Positions 10,856 through 24,297 of a DNA stretch of 64,000 nucleotides are shown here, in pieces. The stretch spans positions 23,891,001 through 23,955,000 of the forward strand of contig JALIGW010000005.1 of NCBI GenBank assembly GCA_023053685.1, in the 5' to 3' direction. Source of the stretch: Diadophis punctatus similis. Its lineage: Eukaryota > Chordata > Lepidosauria > Squamata > Dipsadidae. Under the pieces are notes generated by a model, which saw only the letters and a list, made by a program, of their open reading frames with translations, had not been told where the DNA came from and did no database searches. Numbering within the stretch: the first letter of the stretch is position 1; every line of letters begins with the position of its first letter. Both the position numbers and the translations under genes were made by a program.

Positions 10856-12916
10856 TAGATAAAGATTTCCAACTTTGAAGAATTCCTACTATGGTGTAGC
10901 TGCAAAAATCTGATCAACCACTAATGGCAACATAATTAAGTGCTAATAAGTGATTTACAGCATTTTCTAGAATCAAGCAATCATTGCTATGCCAAGTAAA
11001 TGCTAATGAGGACAATGCTAATGAGGACATTGTAAATATTCAATATAGCAATAGTGGAAGAACATAGCAGCTCATAGTAGCATAGCTGTTAACTCTACCA
11101 AGTTGAAGCCTAAAGTAACTTTCTGCAATCATCTATCTTCAAGATGTTTGAAATAATATCTGTGCTAAGTTTATATTTTTGAATTTTTTTCCTCTTGAAC
11201 AAATGAAAAGGAGAGTTACAAATGGCAGATAAGATATATTCTATGCTAAAGATAGAGTAGTTACATAATAATAGAATCAACGCAAACACAAGAATTAAGT
11301 CTGAAAAATCTGTAAACTGCAGGACAATCCTCCATACTACAAAAAGTCTCTCTGCTATAAGGAATAGTAATATTTGAATTACATATTTTTAAAATATGTG
11401 CTTTACCCTGAAAAAAAGAGGTTCTGCAGCTAGATAGATGATTCACAAGTACTGGGGTCCTGAGAAATACATAAGAAACTATTTGATATACAGGACAGAC
11501 ATTTAATAGATTAATTGGAAAATTAAGACATCGTTGGAAAACTGTAAGAAATCAGCATTTCTTACAGGTTGGAGAAAATGATTTCCGCTCAGAATACTGT
11601 TAAAAGATTATGTTTGAACAGTTCACATTGTTTTGAGATTGCTACGTCATTCATCTTGGAAGAAAGGAATGAGAATTGTGATATATTTTGAAACAAGGAA
11701 GACAGTGTTCTCCAGGGATTTCAGAACTGGATTTTGAACTGGAAAGAGCCACATTCACCCCCCCCATTTGATCTTGGACCAATCAGCCTAATCTATCATA
11801 TTATTGAGAAGATGGTGATAAAATGAGTTTTTTACTATTAGTTTGAGCCCTGTGGGAAAGGTGGAATATCAACGTAATAAATAAAATTTAATAAACCAAG
11901 TTAGGGCTTTTCAAAGCATGGTGTAATCTTCAAAAGATTGGTTGGATAACATAAGTTATTAGATTTTTCCTTGATTTGTTAAATATACACTATTATATGT
12001 GACCAGGGGATAAATAGATGCATGCAATTATCATGATCAAACCTGATATCCTGTTCACCTGTTACTGTACAATGTTGCCGCAATTATACCTCAGCAAAAC
12101 CTTGGAGAAATATTGGCCTTATTCCTCAAGCATCATATTGTTTTTTGCATATATTTGAATAAGCACTGCGAAACATCTGTTACAATCATGTTGCATAAAT
12201 GAAGGCTGTGCAGTGGTTTGGATTCAAAGGCAAAATGATGCTTCAGAGATTACAGCCTGCAACCAATTAAACCAAATGTGTCCTTTTCTGGAATTGCACA
12301 GCGGCTTCCATGGACAGTTGCACAATCCTGCATAAAGTCACAACTGCTTTAAGAAGTTGCAGACAGATGTGCAAGTTCCCCCTTATATGCTATATAATCA
12401 TCCTATACTCTCCATCCTTGCCCCATTCTTTTGGCCTTGTTTGATGCGCTCTAGAGGCCTAGTATATCAATTCCTTCTACAAGATAATATCTGATTTAAA
12501 GGGTATAGTTCACAAAACTTTATGCCTTGGTAAATGTGCTTGCCATTAAGGTGCCACAATTATTTTTGTTGTTTTCCCATAAACTAATGATGTTTGTGGG
12601 CATCCAGGGAGCAATACAAGCGAGAAGATGAAACAGCAGCAACAATACTTAAACTGTTAGTCTTGGAACTGTCTTTTTTTCCCCAGAAGGATTAAAAAGA
12701 TGGAAAATTTTGCACTTAAATAGCCAGTGCCATCTGTAACCTCTGGTGGCCACCTGAAATCTCTGGTATTTAACAGATAAATGTGTGGAATTAAGAAAAA
12801 GACTCTGCTGTAAAAATGTTAATTTTTTCGGTTGCTAAGAGTCAACTTCTTTACTGAAGTTGGTATATGATCATATTTTTCTTTTTTTTAACCAGTGGTT
12901 GTCTGTATTATATCAA
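10856..12916. other. Unassigned sequence
   Basis: AT-rich; no recognised gene or repeat. Confidence 0.45.
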
Positions 12917-13219
12917 CAGAGTGGTAAATGCCTGGAACACTTTACCTGACTCAGTAGTTTCTTCCCCTAACCCCAAAAACTTCAACCTCAGATTATCTAC
13001 CATCGACCTCACTCCATTCCTAAGAGGTTGGTAAGGGGCGTGCATAAGCGCACAATTGTGCCTACCGTTCCTGTCCTAATGTACCCATATATTCATACCT
13101 CTTTTACTCTTATTCATGCTTGTACTATTACATATATATTCAATCATGTTTTACTGTTTATACTTTGCTTATAATCATATATGCTTGACAAATAAACAAA
13201 TACAAATGCAAATACAAAA
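12917..13219 (+). mobile_element. CR1-group-like LINE 3' end
   Basis: Plus-strand copy of the family at 6347. Reads WNTLPDSVV-like codons, then the ggggcgtgcataagcgcac region, then the 3' UTR ending tgacaaataaacaaatac. 5' truncated. Confidence 0.8.
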
Positions 13220-16075
13220 TATAGTTGGGCAGCCACACTGGGACATGACAGAGGAATTTCCTGGGGATTGTCCCAGGGCTGATGGTATGGTAGGAGCTCA
13301 ATCTGGGTTCCTTTCATATTGCTTGCTTCTAACATAATGTTGTTGAGACTCGGAGGCAACATGTAGGAGCTCTCTTTATAACATGATTGTAACATGAGGA
13401 GGTATTCCCTGGTGTCCTAGACAGGGAAGTTTTTAGGAGAAAGCTGCAAAAAGGAAGTAATTAGATCCTCACCTATAGCTACTATTTACTGATTCCTGTT
13501 CTTGCCGTGGTTGGGAAACAAATGTTGCTTTTCCTACAAAATATCCTCACAAAGCAGCATCTATACCAGAGATGCCCGGATTCAAACATTTCTTTCTCTG
13601 TATACCTGAGGATGCTTAGATTGCTCTGCACATGCAGGAGAAGATTACAAATCATCAGGTAGACCGAAACAACAAACGATTCTGGGACACCTTAAAGATG
13701 GTGAAATGGAAAGCTTTAAGTTTTATAATATGTAAGATTCAATCTGAATTTTGAAAAGGCAGCAGAGATACACACTTATTTTCTTCACACTATGCAGATA
13801 AACATGCTCTGACAGACAATTCAGCACTTCAAGCAACATATTTCTTATATTAGATGGGCTACACCTGAATCCAGGGATGCAAGTTGCCCACCATTTGGTT
13901 TTAGAAGTACTATGACACAATCTTTAACCCGTTTATGATCAAGTCTAAGAAGCAGGTCACAAGCTCTTGTCGTGTGTATGTATTTCTTGTTTCGAGTTTC
14001 GAGTTTATTACTGAAATTGGTCTGTTCTTCTGATACCAGATTAATGAAAAGCTGTTTGAAAGGATCCTTAACCAGGGAAACTCAGATATTTTTCACATGG
14101 TATTCAGCACTTTATAAACCTCATATGTTAAAACCTAATTTATTTATTTTGTAGAGTTCCTACCTCACAAAGATCCACTTCTATTCCCAAATCCCAAATT
14201 TAAACTGATTCTGAAGGATATATCTAGAATATAAATTAAGGCAAACCTCATATACTTTACTGTTGACTAATTCATCCTTTAGAACCAAGTAGGAGACATA
14301 TATAAGTTATCAAATAAAGGGGGGAAATTCATTTCTTCCTTTCTTACGCTAATAGTGTTACTGTGGTCCCTTACTGCACTGCCAATCTACACAAAATGCC
14401 CTGACAGAAAAATTGTCATGAAAGTTAAACTAGACACGTCCAATTTTGTTACAGGATAATCTGTGCTAAAACATGTGCCAGCTTGAGTAACCTTCTCAGG
14501 CTTGTACTTTTGTTTTCTATTAAATGTCAGCTCTGATAGACTAGCTTGCTTATTGGAAAGGGCAGGTTTTTACTTCAATAAAAACAAACCTTGTTAAAAA
14601 GACAGGCAGTCCCTCAGTAATAAAACAAAAACAAAAAAATAAACCCTTTACAATACATGAAATATTCACTCTTAATTGGCATGAGCACACTGTAAAGTTT
14701 TATTGGTGTTGTAAAGGCTAACCAGAGATTATTTGTTTTCAGAAGATTGTCAAGGTTATAAAATATTTTCAAGTATCAGAAGATGAATAAATTAAGCCTA
14801 CTTTCTGCGATAAGATAATATCCTCATGGTGTTGGATTAAATATGCAGAAGCCTTTGGGACAGACATACAGTATCTATATCTATCTATATATCTTCAAAT
14901 TTTCACAATATTGTCTATGTATTAAAGGCCCGAGTCTCATCTGATATAAATTTGCTTAGTCTCCCTTGACAGTCTTGTAATTGTGTTAATTTACAACTTT
15001 TCAAAATGTGTCTTTGCAAGCCCACACTTGCTGAACAGAATATATTATCTTCAGAAGCTAAGACACAAGGAATAGGAATCAATAATTTCTGGCAAATGTA
15101 TGTTATTCCTCAGAATTTGCACTTGGCTCAAGGAGTAATCAAATGATGATTATTTTGGGTTTCTCTGTTTTAGATTTTAAAGACAGCATTTAAAATAATA
15201 TTATTGCAATATGTATTATTTATGAAATATCTAAAATGCTAAGTGCTGTAAAATGAATGAATCAAAACTGCTCTGAGAAAAATACAAGATCATGTTCCTC
15301 TTCAGTTTTATTGGAAACATGAAAAATTCAGCATCAAGAATAGCTACATTTTGTAGTTGGGGGGGGCCACATTTAAGAAGACAGCGAGTGAACATGAGGG
15401 CTACAGTGAGTAAGGCAGTGTTGTTTCTTGAGAATAAGAATGTCAAGGTTCACTGGACAATGTTGGAATATTGCACTTCTGTTTTCAGTTTACTGCTGAA
15501 ATTTTTGTATAATCGCTTCTAGAAAACCCCCAAAATGCATGGGGCTTGCAGTAATGCAAGAAAGAGCATGCTAATTCCTTTAAATTACTGTCATTGTCCT
15601 ATACCTTCACAAATTAGCCAGAGACTACATACGTGCTTCAAGAAGCCATGGGACATTTCTGCACAGTTGTATGAGGACCTTACTCATGCAGATGTAAAGG
15701 CCTGAGATACTTCAGAAAACTCTATTCTCTTGAAAGACTTTGAATAACCTTTGGTAGACCAAAAACACCCTTTGGGGAATGTTGTTTTCTTAGCTCCCCT
15801 GACAATGATTTGAATCTTCTCCCAACAGTTGCTAAAACTTAGTTTCAAAGCAAAAGGTGTTGCTGAACAGTGAAACTCAGATTCATTTTCAATCCCATCC
15901 AAAACTTTGGTTTTTTTGAGGCTTTCAGTGCTAGCTACTGTATCTGATTTGGATATGAAACAATTAAACATTCTGGAAAATAAGAGTTTCCAGAAATAGA
16001 GAAGAATCTTTTCTTTATACCATTACCCTGAATATCTGGAGTAAATCAATAGTAATGCAAGAAAGGTAATGAAGT
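13220..16075. other. Unassigned sequence
   Basis: No recognised gene or repeat apart from a short ATCT-like run near 14875-14892. Confidence 0.45.
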
Positions 16076-16077
16076 TA

Positions 16078-16695
16078 CAGGTAATCTTCAACTTACAATC
16101 ATATGTTCAATGACCATTCAAAGTTCAGAGGGCACTGAATGAATAGTGGTTATGACTGGTCATCAGAGTTCTGGCCATCTCTCTGCAGTCACATGATCAC
16201 AATCTGGATGCTTAGCAACCCTTTCACATTTATAAATAGTTACTAAGCGCCCTGTGATAACATGATAGCCATTTGCAACCTTCTATGCCTGCTTCCCTAG
16301 AAAGTCAAAGAGGAACCTGTGACCTACATAGCGCCTCTTGCGCACTCCTGCACATCTTTCTTAACCCTCCCTGACCTAGGTAGCACCTTTTGCACCATCC
16401 TTGCACTCACCTCTTGCTCACTCTCCCCTCTCCACCTCTCTCCCACACCTTCACCCACCCTCTTCCTGGCTCCCCCACCCAGCCACTTATCTGCTTGTTG
16501 GCCTGGAACCTGTAGCTTCCTGCAGGCTTCCCCACTGACTTTGGTTTTGAGAAGCAAGCAGAAAGTTGACTCACCTAATATCTCTGAGATTCCATTAACA
16601 TGGCAACCGGGACTGCAGTTATTGAGCTTTCCTACCACACTGCTTAGCAATGGAAATTCCAGTCCATATTCCCATAACAAGTCAAGGACTATCTG
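16078..16695. mobile_element. Full-length TIR element (caggtagtcct family), copy 1
   Basis: Termini are caggtaatcttcaacttac at the left and caaggactatctg at the right, which are inverted relatives of each other. Left flank is TA and right flank TG, so a TA duplication that has decayed is possible. Non-coding; the frame 16319-16720 is chance. A second copy, split by an L2, lies at 44783-45762. TIR form and TA-like flank point to a Tc1/mariner-like origin but this is inference. Confidence 0.65.
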
Positions 16696-17180
16696 TGATC
16701 ATTATTCTTTTCACATGTAGCTTACCATTTTCAAAAAGGCTGGATTGTAGAGAAATGTAGAGAAAATAGAATGTTGGTGCCAAAATTCACAATTTGCAGA
16801 AAACGACCTTTTCACTATAACCAGAGGCTGAGCTGAAAGGTGTAGATACTTAGAGGTCCAAGAATTTTCTATAACTTAACTGCTTAAGGGTTCAGGAATA
16901 AAGCAATACGTTTGTGTTATTGCTCCTGATCTCCAAACCACATAACCTTAGCAAGAAAGATTGTTTCCTTGGCTAGTGTTCTATCTGTTTGCATTATGGG
17001 ATGCTTACCTGGAGGATGACCCTTTGCTAAATCCCTTCTTAGTCTTACCCAGTGGACTGGAACTGATGCTTGATCTTCAACTTCACAAACCCACAGGTCA
17101 CTTGCTGCAGGTGTGACATAAAAAGTGGAAGTGAATGAAGGGAGAACAAAAGATTAATATGTGCGGTACACCTAAGATGG

Positions 17181-17350
17181 GAATGTACTGTGTCTAATTC
17201 TAGGCACCTCGTTTTTAGAAAGATTCAGAGAAACTGGAACAGATGCTGAGAACAGTTATAAGGATGATCAGAGGACTGGGTATGTTCAGTTCTGAGAAGC
17301 GAAAACTGATGACATGTTATTTTGGCATTTAAGTACCTAATGGGCATTGC
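17181..17350 (+). mobile_element. CR1 LINE fragment
   Basis: Contains a phrase resembling CR1 (tactgtgtctaattctaggc, then gatcagaggactgg), corresponding to the region encoding the RT C-terminus. Short and diverged. Confidence 0.6.
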
Positions 17351-17361
17351 ACAGAAAATTA

Positions 17362-17665
17362 ATTCCTGTTTTCTAGTACAGTGGTTAAGACACTTGGCTT
17401 ATCAACTGGAAAGCAGACAACCCAGGTTCGAGACCCAAGTGTCGTTCCCATCCTCGCTCTAGCTCCTGCCAATCTAGCAGTACAAAAAGTATGCAAATCT
17501 GGGTAGATGAATAGGTACCACTTCAGTGGGAAGGTAACATCATGTGACATCATGCTGGCCACATGACTTCGGAAATGTCTTTGGACAGCGCTGGGTCAAC
17601 AGCCCTTGAAACGGAGATGAGCACCGCCCTCTATAGTCGGCAACGAATAGCCGTGTAAAATCCAC
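17362..17665 (+). mobile_element. Sauria-like tRNA-derived SINE, diverged
   Basis: Head with box A-like agtacagtggttaagacac and box B-like ggttcgagacc (17425-17435). Body has gctggccacatgac and tctttggacagcgctgg, then gtcggcaacgaatag, the BovB-like 3' portion. It is the same family as 38572-38915 on the other strand. The (ACCTTT)n tail is not seen here. Confidence 0.75.
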
Positions 17666-17669
17666 AGGG

Positions 17670-18848
17670 AGGGAGGGAGAAAGGAAAAACTTCCATAAAA
17701 CAAAGCATAGGAAAAGTTTCAGATTAACATCAAAACAAATGTTAGATGAATGAGTATCTAAAAGCAGGTAAAAAATAATGGGGAAACAGTACATAAAAGA
17801 ATGCCCAGTTTAGCGTGTCCACTTATTTTCTTAGCTAGATAGTAACTGACTCAGAAAAATGAAGCAAAATTTAAATCCCAAGCAGCATGAAAAAATAAGA
17901 ATAGAACAATCAGTGATATTCAAACCTTCAGATAAATGTTAAAAAGAAGAAAATTAAATGTAGCAATTCAGTGCTTAATATGAACCTCATGGAGCTACTT
18001 GGAAGAATAGTGATCACACATATTTATTATAGTTCATACTGTATGAGAGCTAAAGCAATTTGTAGTCTAGATAGAATACATATCTGTTCTGTATAATACT
18101 CTGATTACAGTAAACTAAATTGTCTTTATTTTAAAATGGCAGACATGATGGTCTTATATGATCCATGTGTTTGAGATTATAAGAACGCTGGCAAAGTTGT
18201 TAGAGCATTGTGTGTGTCTCTGTCTGTGTGTAACAAAAAGGGAGATTCCTGGGTAATGCAGGTAACACAAATTATCTTAGTCTTTATCTTCATACTCTTT
18301 GGAGCCTTATCTATATAATTCAACTTCTGCAATTGTGAGGGCTAAAAAGCAAGGATATTTGAAGACAATAATGCTGGGTGAAAATTACCAAGAAATAGAA
18401 CTTGATAGAATAGTCACAGATAATGGTCTGATAAGAAAATGCCTATATCTTTGACTCTCTGACACAATGATCTAGCTTCCTCATTACATCATTATCTACC
18501 TGTCATGTTTCAAAAACGCTCCAGCACATAGAGGATGTAGGAGTAGATTAAAAGTACATTGTAATTCTCATCTTTCACTTTCCTCTTTCTGAATTTTTGA
18601 AAAATAATGATGGTCCATCACCAGAAGTATCTCTTTGCCTATTTATTACAGATGCCTAATTTGAAACATCCAAATACACATCATTTTTTTGATCAGGACA
18701 ATCTTCTTCTTCCATCAACCCTTCTACAGCATCAAATATGTGATTACTCTCTGTAATAATGCATCCTTTGTTGAAAATGGTGAGTGGTGTTATTCCTCAT
18801 AAGTTGGTGACAATTCCCTCTCTAAAGCTGCCTGTCTAGATTACTGAA
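17670..18848. other. Unassigned sequence
   Basis: AT-rich, no recognised feature. Confidence 0.45.
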
Positions 18849-19163
18849 AAGTGAACTATTTTGGCAAATAGGCCAAAGTTTGGAAACGAACTTCTGGTTG
18901 GCCCATTTGACCATTTTTCGCCATCCCCAGGCTTCAGGAGGCTTTCCTGAACCCTGGGGATGGCGAAAAATGGCTTAACGGGCCTACCAGAAGTCCTGAG
19001 GCTTCAGTGAGGCCTGTGCACATGCGTGGGGGGGGGAAGCACAGAGGTTGTGTGCATGCACAGGGGGCGGGCATTGCATTATGAGTGTGGGCACGCAAAC
19101 GCACGCTATTGCACGCACACGCACTCTTTTGGGACCCAAGCCAAAAAAGGTTTGCCATCACTG
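18849..19163. mobile_element. Candidate hAT-like non-autonomous element
   Basis: The right end ggtttgccatcactg resembles hAT ends (CAG...ggcaaacc). A near-perfect hairpin lies within it (ttttcgccatccccagg... near 18917 and ...ccctggggatggcgaaaaatgg near 18951). GC-rich interior. I could not define the left end or a target duplication, so the boundary is approximate. Confidence 0.45.
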
Positions 19164-19310
19164 TGCTAAAGTGTACCCTTTTTTCAGTTGCTTTTCCAAC
19201 ATATATTTGAGATTCCGTTATACAGGAGTCTATTTTTCTCTTCTTCTTTTATAAGAAGATGTATATCTATAATTCAGGGTAAATTTCAGTCCAGTAATCC
19301 ATATAGTTTC

Positions 19311-19565
19311 TGTTCCATTCCCAGAACGGAGGGTCAGTGACTGAGGTGAGCCAGGCTTAAAGGCTAACAGTTCTTTATTTCTAACATTAAGTGGCTAACA
19401 GGTTGCCAAAACACAGCAGCTAACACGCGCGTTCTCTCAGCTGATGGCAACAGCTGAGGTCCTGTTTGACAGCTCCTTTTATACTGAGCTGTCAAACAGG
19501 TAACAAATCAGAAACAAGTATAGCGCCCCCTGTCGAGGTTGGACCTGAGTGAAAACTTAAGGACA
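19311..19565 (-). mobile_element. Solo LTR with perfect 5-bp duplication (minus strand)
   Basis: Unit of 255 bp, minus-strand ends TGTCC and GGAACA, flanked by gtttc at 19306-19310 and 19566-19570 (perfect). On the minus strand a TATA-like agtataaaag lies in the 10-bp loop (19476-19485) between perfect 15-bp inverted arms (19461-19475 and 19486-19500). An aataaag poly(A)-type signal follows. Short for an LTR; no internal region adjacent. Confidence 0.82.
19476..19485 (-). promoter_or_regulatory. TATA-like box inside a hairpin loop
   Basis: Minus-strand agtataaaag sits between two perfect 15-bp inverted arms starting cctgtttgacagctc. Position suits an LTR promoter. Role of the hairpin is unknown. 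Confidence 0.55.
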
Positions 19566-19570
19566 GTTTC

Positions 19571-22500
19571 CCAATCAATCATTATATTATAACCAAAATT
19601 CTTTGGCCATTGGATCATACAATAATTATCATATTAATTTTGCAAATTTAATTTCAACAACAATTTATAAATCTTAGCAGTAACATGTTCACCTTTAGCA
19701 CACAATTCAATTTCAAATTCACTTTTTGTATAGTCAAAATCATGACTTTTCTTATCTAAGTTAAAGCGTTTTTTAAATTGTAGATATATCAACCAATGGC
19801 AGCTTCTAGCTCCAATTCTTCTTTAAACTTTCAAATTAGATTCAATTTGAGTAAAACATAATACCTCACCAAACATTTACCAGATTAGTCTTGCTATTAT
19901 TGTTTTTCTATTAAAAAAAAGAAGCTTCTGGATATGATAATCAAAAAGGAGAAAGTCTTGTTTATATTTAGTCTAAACTCTTGAGATGGCACACCCCACA
20001 AAATAATTCTTAAAATATGCATTCATTTTAGCTTTATCGTACCACAGATAGGCATGCCACCCAAGTCTCAATTCACCGCCTTCCACAAACCTCCTTCATT
20101 CTGATCGGATTGCTCAAATATCTGCCTTTGTTAATTGTAAATATCTGCCACAAACAGTCAAATTCATTATCTGGATAATTAGTAACATTATCCAAGGAAT
20201 TGGTACTCCCGGTGAAACATTTTCTGGCCCTGGTACAGTAAAAATACATATTCAGTCACTTGAAGCTATCAACACATTCAAGGTAAATAATAATTGATGT
20301 TCTTTGTTTTTTAAAAACTGGCACTATTTGTTAACTGGCACTATGACTGGCACTATTTGTTAAATGCGACTAACTGAAAAGGAAAGCCTTCCTGTGCAAT
20401 CCAATCCTTTTATTTCTCTGCCCATAAAAATCAAGACACAATTCTTTACTTTTACCACCATCACCTGTTGTCATAGAAACTATTGGAACACATAAGTACT
20501 GCAAATGACTGCAACTTCATTGAATGGACAGGGATGGAGATGGGTCCTGAAGGGAACACTTCAGTTTAAACAGGTGTGTTGATAATAATAGGGCTGATAA
20601 GAGGAATAATTCAAAACCACCCCAGTGTAGCATGAACAGCATCCATTATTATGCTAACAATATACTAAAAGGCTATTTACTGGACCTTTTGTTTATTTCA
20701 TGGCATTGTTTTCCACAAGATATGCAAATGTGTCTGAAAACAAGGAGCTTGTTGTCATGGCATGAATGAAACACCCTACTCAAATTCTGTACTAATTTGA
20801 CTAGGATCCCTAGGAAAAGAATGGGAAAATGCTGTGTGTTTACCATCCCTTACAAAAACTAAGCGTACCACGTGCATATAGTCCTAATGCGTCTCTCAAA
20901 AGCTTTCATTATCTAGTGAGTATATCTGTAAAATTATGTCATAGCATCTAGAAAAATCAACTGCATTCTTTCGGCTTTATCTACAGCACTGTGCTGTTCT
21001 TCAGAATGAGAAGGTCACTTACAATACAAGGTATTATTTTTGTTCTCCACTCAAGCTGTAAAATGCCAGAAGAGCTTTGATTTGAAACTTGGAGAAAACA
21101 GTTATTCTTGCATCCTCTCTGTGGAATGAAGAAGCCTAAAACAGGTCCTTGGGATGTGTAAATGTCACTGAAATTCTGTTTTGAGAGAAACCATTGACAC
21201 TCAAGTGACAGCAAGTAGCATTTTGCTTCTGGTTCAGTACAAATTACAGACAACTTGACATTTGGGACCTCAGAATACAAAAGCAGATGGAAACCCTACA
21301 TGATCAACTGGCTTTTTCATATTTACAAAACCAGTTTTGATTTAAGACCGCTCTTTAGGGACAATTGGGGGGGGGATTGAGGGAAGGAAAGGGGAGGGGA
21401 GGGAGAGAAAGAAACAAGGGATTGCAAAGTTTCTAATTCATATTATTTTCCGCTCTATATTTAAAAACCAAAAGTGAGCAGTAATTTTCTCTGCAAGATA
21501 TTAAACATAAATGCTATTGGCATATTCTTCAGTTGTTAGTGCACAGATTGTATTCTCTAAGCCTCTGTTACATAAAACATAATAGAAAGCTAAATGGTTC
21601 AAATAAGAAGAGATTGTGGCAGTTTTTCTGGTCTCTAATGTAGAGATAAATTCCTACATTTGTTGTATGCTTCTACTTAAGGCTTGGCTCTTTTTGTCTG
21701 CCTTGCACATGAAACAAAAGCATCTGGGATGCCTATTTCAAGAGGTCCGCTAGCTTGATTCTTCATTTTGAATATTTTTAGTGAAATAAGATAGACAGTG
21801 AGCAACAATGTCTTTATCTGATCTGTTTCTCTCCCCTCTCTTTCTCTCTCTCCCTTTCTTCTTTAACATAGCTCTAGGCTAATGGCAAACGTAACACCTT
21901 CAGTTCAGTTGAGAAAATAAACAAGATAGGAAGTTAAAGTAAAGACCTGTCACGCCTGGGGCTGATTGTTAGAAGTGGAAATCAAGGGACACAGTTAACT
22001 GGGGAGTGTCAATAAATCCAAATTTGACATGTACCCTGCTGCTTCTTGTGGAACTATTTTAAACAACACCGTATCACAAAATACCTAAGATATAGACTGG
22101 ATGGAACTATCTGAGATTTCCATAAACTGATGTGATCTTGCTGGAATGGGGAGTTGCATGATTATTTTGAACACTTTCTGAAGCACTGTACAATCGAGTT
22201 CTGGTCACAGAAAGAATCACTTTGTTGTTTTCATTTCTGCTTGCCATATGACAACTTTTTCCAAACTAATGCCTTCAAGTATGCGGAGAGTACAGTTCTT
22301 AATATTCCCATCACTCATGCTAGCTGGGAATTTGGGGAACTGCAAAGTCAACATATCTAGTGGATGGTAGGCTAGGGAAAACTGTATGTTCTAATCAAAA
22401 GCTATAATATCCTGGAGTAGAAAGTTAAGGAGCTGGGAGCACATGTAGTATTTTCACCCAATCTTCCCGTTGATGTCAAGGGAGAAGAACGAAGATATAA

Positions 22501-22643
22501 ACTATGGCCTTCATTACCAGCACAAGGGGTGTAGGCTGGAGTGAGCTACATCACACAAAGGTAGCCTAAACTGTGTTTGGCAACCCTTATCAGGAAAGCT
22601 TTACCCTAAACTAGTTTAAAGAGAAAGCAACATGGATTCCAAG
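19571..22643. other. Unassigned sequence
   Basis: No recognised gene or repeat; a purine-rich run (ggaagg/gggagg type) near 21367-21420. Confidence 0.45.
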
Positions 22644-22795
22644 GCAAACAGTAGCAGGCACTGGGAAAGTATCTGTCCCTGATAAGGCTGGAGATATTCA
22701 GAAATCATCAGCATCAGGTACCTGATGCTGATGATTTCTGAGTATCTCCAGCCTTATCAGGGACAGGTACATTCCCAGTGTCTGCTACAGTTTGC
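22644..22795. repeat. 152-bp spacerless palindrome
   Basis: Left arm 22644-22719 and right arm 22720-22795 are inverted copies with about 71 of 76 positions matching and no spacer; the centre is caggtacctg. One cruciform or hairpin could form. I see no second copy in this window, and no terminal CAG/CTG or duplication to identify a transposon. Confidence 0.9.
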
Positions 22796-22799
22796 AGTG

Positions 22800-23204
22800 T
22801 CTGCACATCAATGCATAAAACAGGAAGATTTAGAAATACAAGAAAATATGATTGACCAGACTAGGTATCTTGGAAGATAATAGGATAAGAATCAGAATGT
22901 AGGAGTCAAAGACAGATATGACTTTTAAAAAAAAGAAACTGACCACCCTCCTCCCTGCCCCCAAAAGGGAGACAGAATGCCTTGGCTATGAAAAGAAACC
23001 ATATCCCTGTGATGAAATTCATTTCCCTGAATATAAAAGTTCTGTTGAAAACCTCTGGGAGGAGAGGCAGGAAGAGGTAGTGGTAGTAGTCCTACCACTA
23101 TGGTAGTTTACTACAGTTACTTACCTATGGACAAAATGTTGGACAATGCCTTCTAAATCAACTCACCAAGTTCTCAAGAGGACAAGCTGTAGTTGTAATG
23201 GGAG
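22800..23204. other. Unassigned sequence
   Basis: Nothing recognised. Confidence 0.4.
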
Positions 23205-23262
23205 ACTTCATCTGAAACCATTTGTCTAAAATGGTATAGGATTTCCTGCCTGAGCAGGTGGT
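23205..23262 (+). mobile_element. CR1 LINE 3' end, left part
   Basis: Phrase catttgtctaaaatggtata and then tgcctgagcaggtggtt matches the CR1 tail region (compare 42558-42605). The CR1 resumes at 24298 as gggttggactagaagacct, so about 1 kb was inserted at this site. Confidence 0.75.
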
Positions 23263-24297
23263 TGTAGCCCGCTAGCAGCCAGCAGAGCTGGTAGCAGAGT
23301 CGGACAGTGAGGAGGTTGGGGAAGGCTTAGACGAGGGCTCTACGTCGGAGGCAGAGAGGGCGCCAAGACCGTCTGGCAGTTATCAGCTGCCTCCAGAGCT
23401 AGACAGAAGTGAGGCAGAGGAACAGCTGGAGCCTGTTCCCAGTGTGCGCATGCGCAGAGCTGCCAGAGGAAAAGAACAGCTAAGAAATCAGGGTCGACTT
23501 GGGAGTAAAGCCACAGGTGGACGATGAATGGCCCCTCCCATAGGAAATAAAAGAGGAGCGAAAAGGGAGTGGACTTTTGCAAGAAACAATTCATTTGTTC
23601 GGTTAGTTCAATTCATGAGGGTGAAGATCTGTTCCTGACTTCTTGCCAAATAATTGTTGCTACAGTGTGGCGTGTGAAAGATATCGGCCTGGCAACTCTC
23701 CAAGCCTGATAAAGGTCTGTAGTTGTGAAAGCTCATTAAAGACTGTTTGCCGGGATTTTGTTGGAGAGGAATTCCCTTTAACCTAAATAAAAGAGGTGTC
23801 AGAAGTGCCTCTGTTCAAAATCCAGGAAAGAAAGACCCCAACTCCATATTGATAGAGAAGAGTAATTTTACAAGATGAAAGCAAGATCTGAGGCAAAAAG
23901 GCATGGAAAATACATATAGAAAGTAATCCCAAATCCCTCCCCTCAAAACCCCAGGCTGACCATCCAATCTTAATCCCAATGTACCCAGATGTCATGTGGG
24001 TACATCTTCAGGTGGAGCCTTCGCATCTGGACTCCAAAAACAGTTGACCTTGAGCCAGCTATAAACATGTCCATGTAGCCGCACAGTAATGATGAGAACT
24101 TTCCTCCCTAGCCCTCTCAAACAGATCAGGAGACATCTCCAGCACTGCTTTCCCCCCACCTCCCAAATACCTAACCTCCCCCCTCTCCCCGTTTCTATGG
24201 CAGCCGAAGCAAGCAAACAACGTGTGGGCTGACAAGAGATTTTATCGGGGCGAGGAGTCTGCTTTGTGGTTTGGGGAAGCCTAGGTCAGAACAGCAG
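23263..24297. mobile_element. LTR-like insertion in a CR1 tail
   Basis: About 1.03 kb lies between the two halves of a CR1 tail. It begins tgtagcccgc and has GC-rich sequence. The left part carries attaaag and aataaaag-type signals near 23738 and 23786. Candidate flanks are gtggt/ggggt (4 of 5), so exact ends are uncertain. It may be an LTR plus a second piece (23880-24297 has a different character). No gag or pol seen. Confidence 0.45.

Noticed and set aside
16319..16720. 133-codon plus-strand frame
   Set aside because: Falls inside a non-coding TIR element; P/S/T-rich composition comes from C/T-rich repeat.
20981..21280. 99-codon minus-strand open frame
   Set aside because: No motif, no composition bias and no signal at either end.
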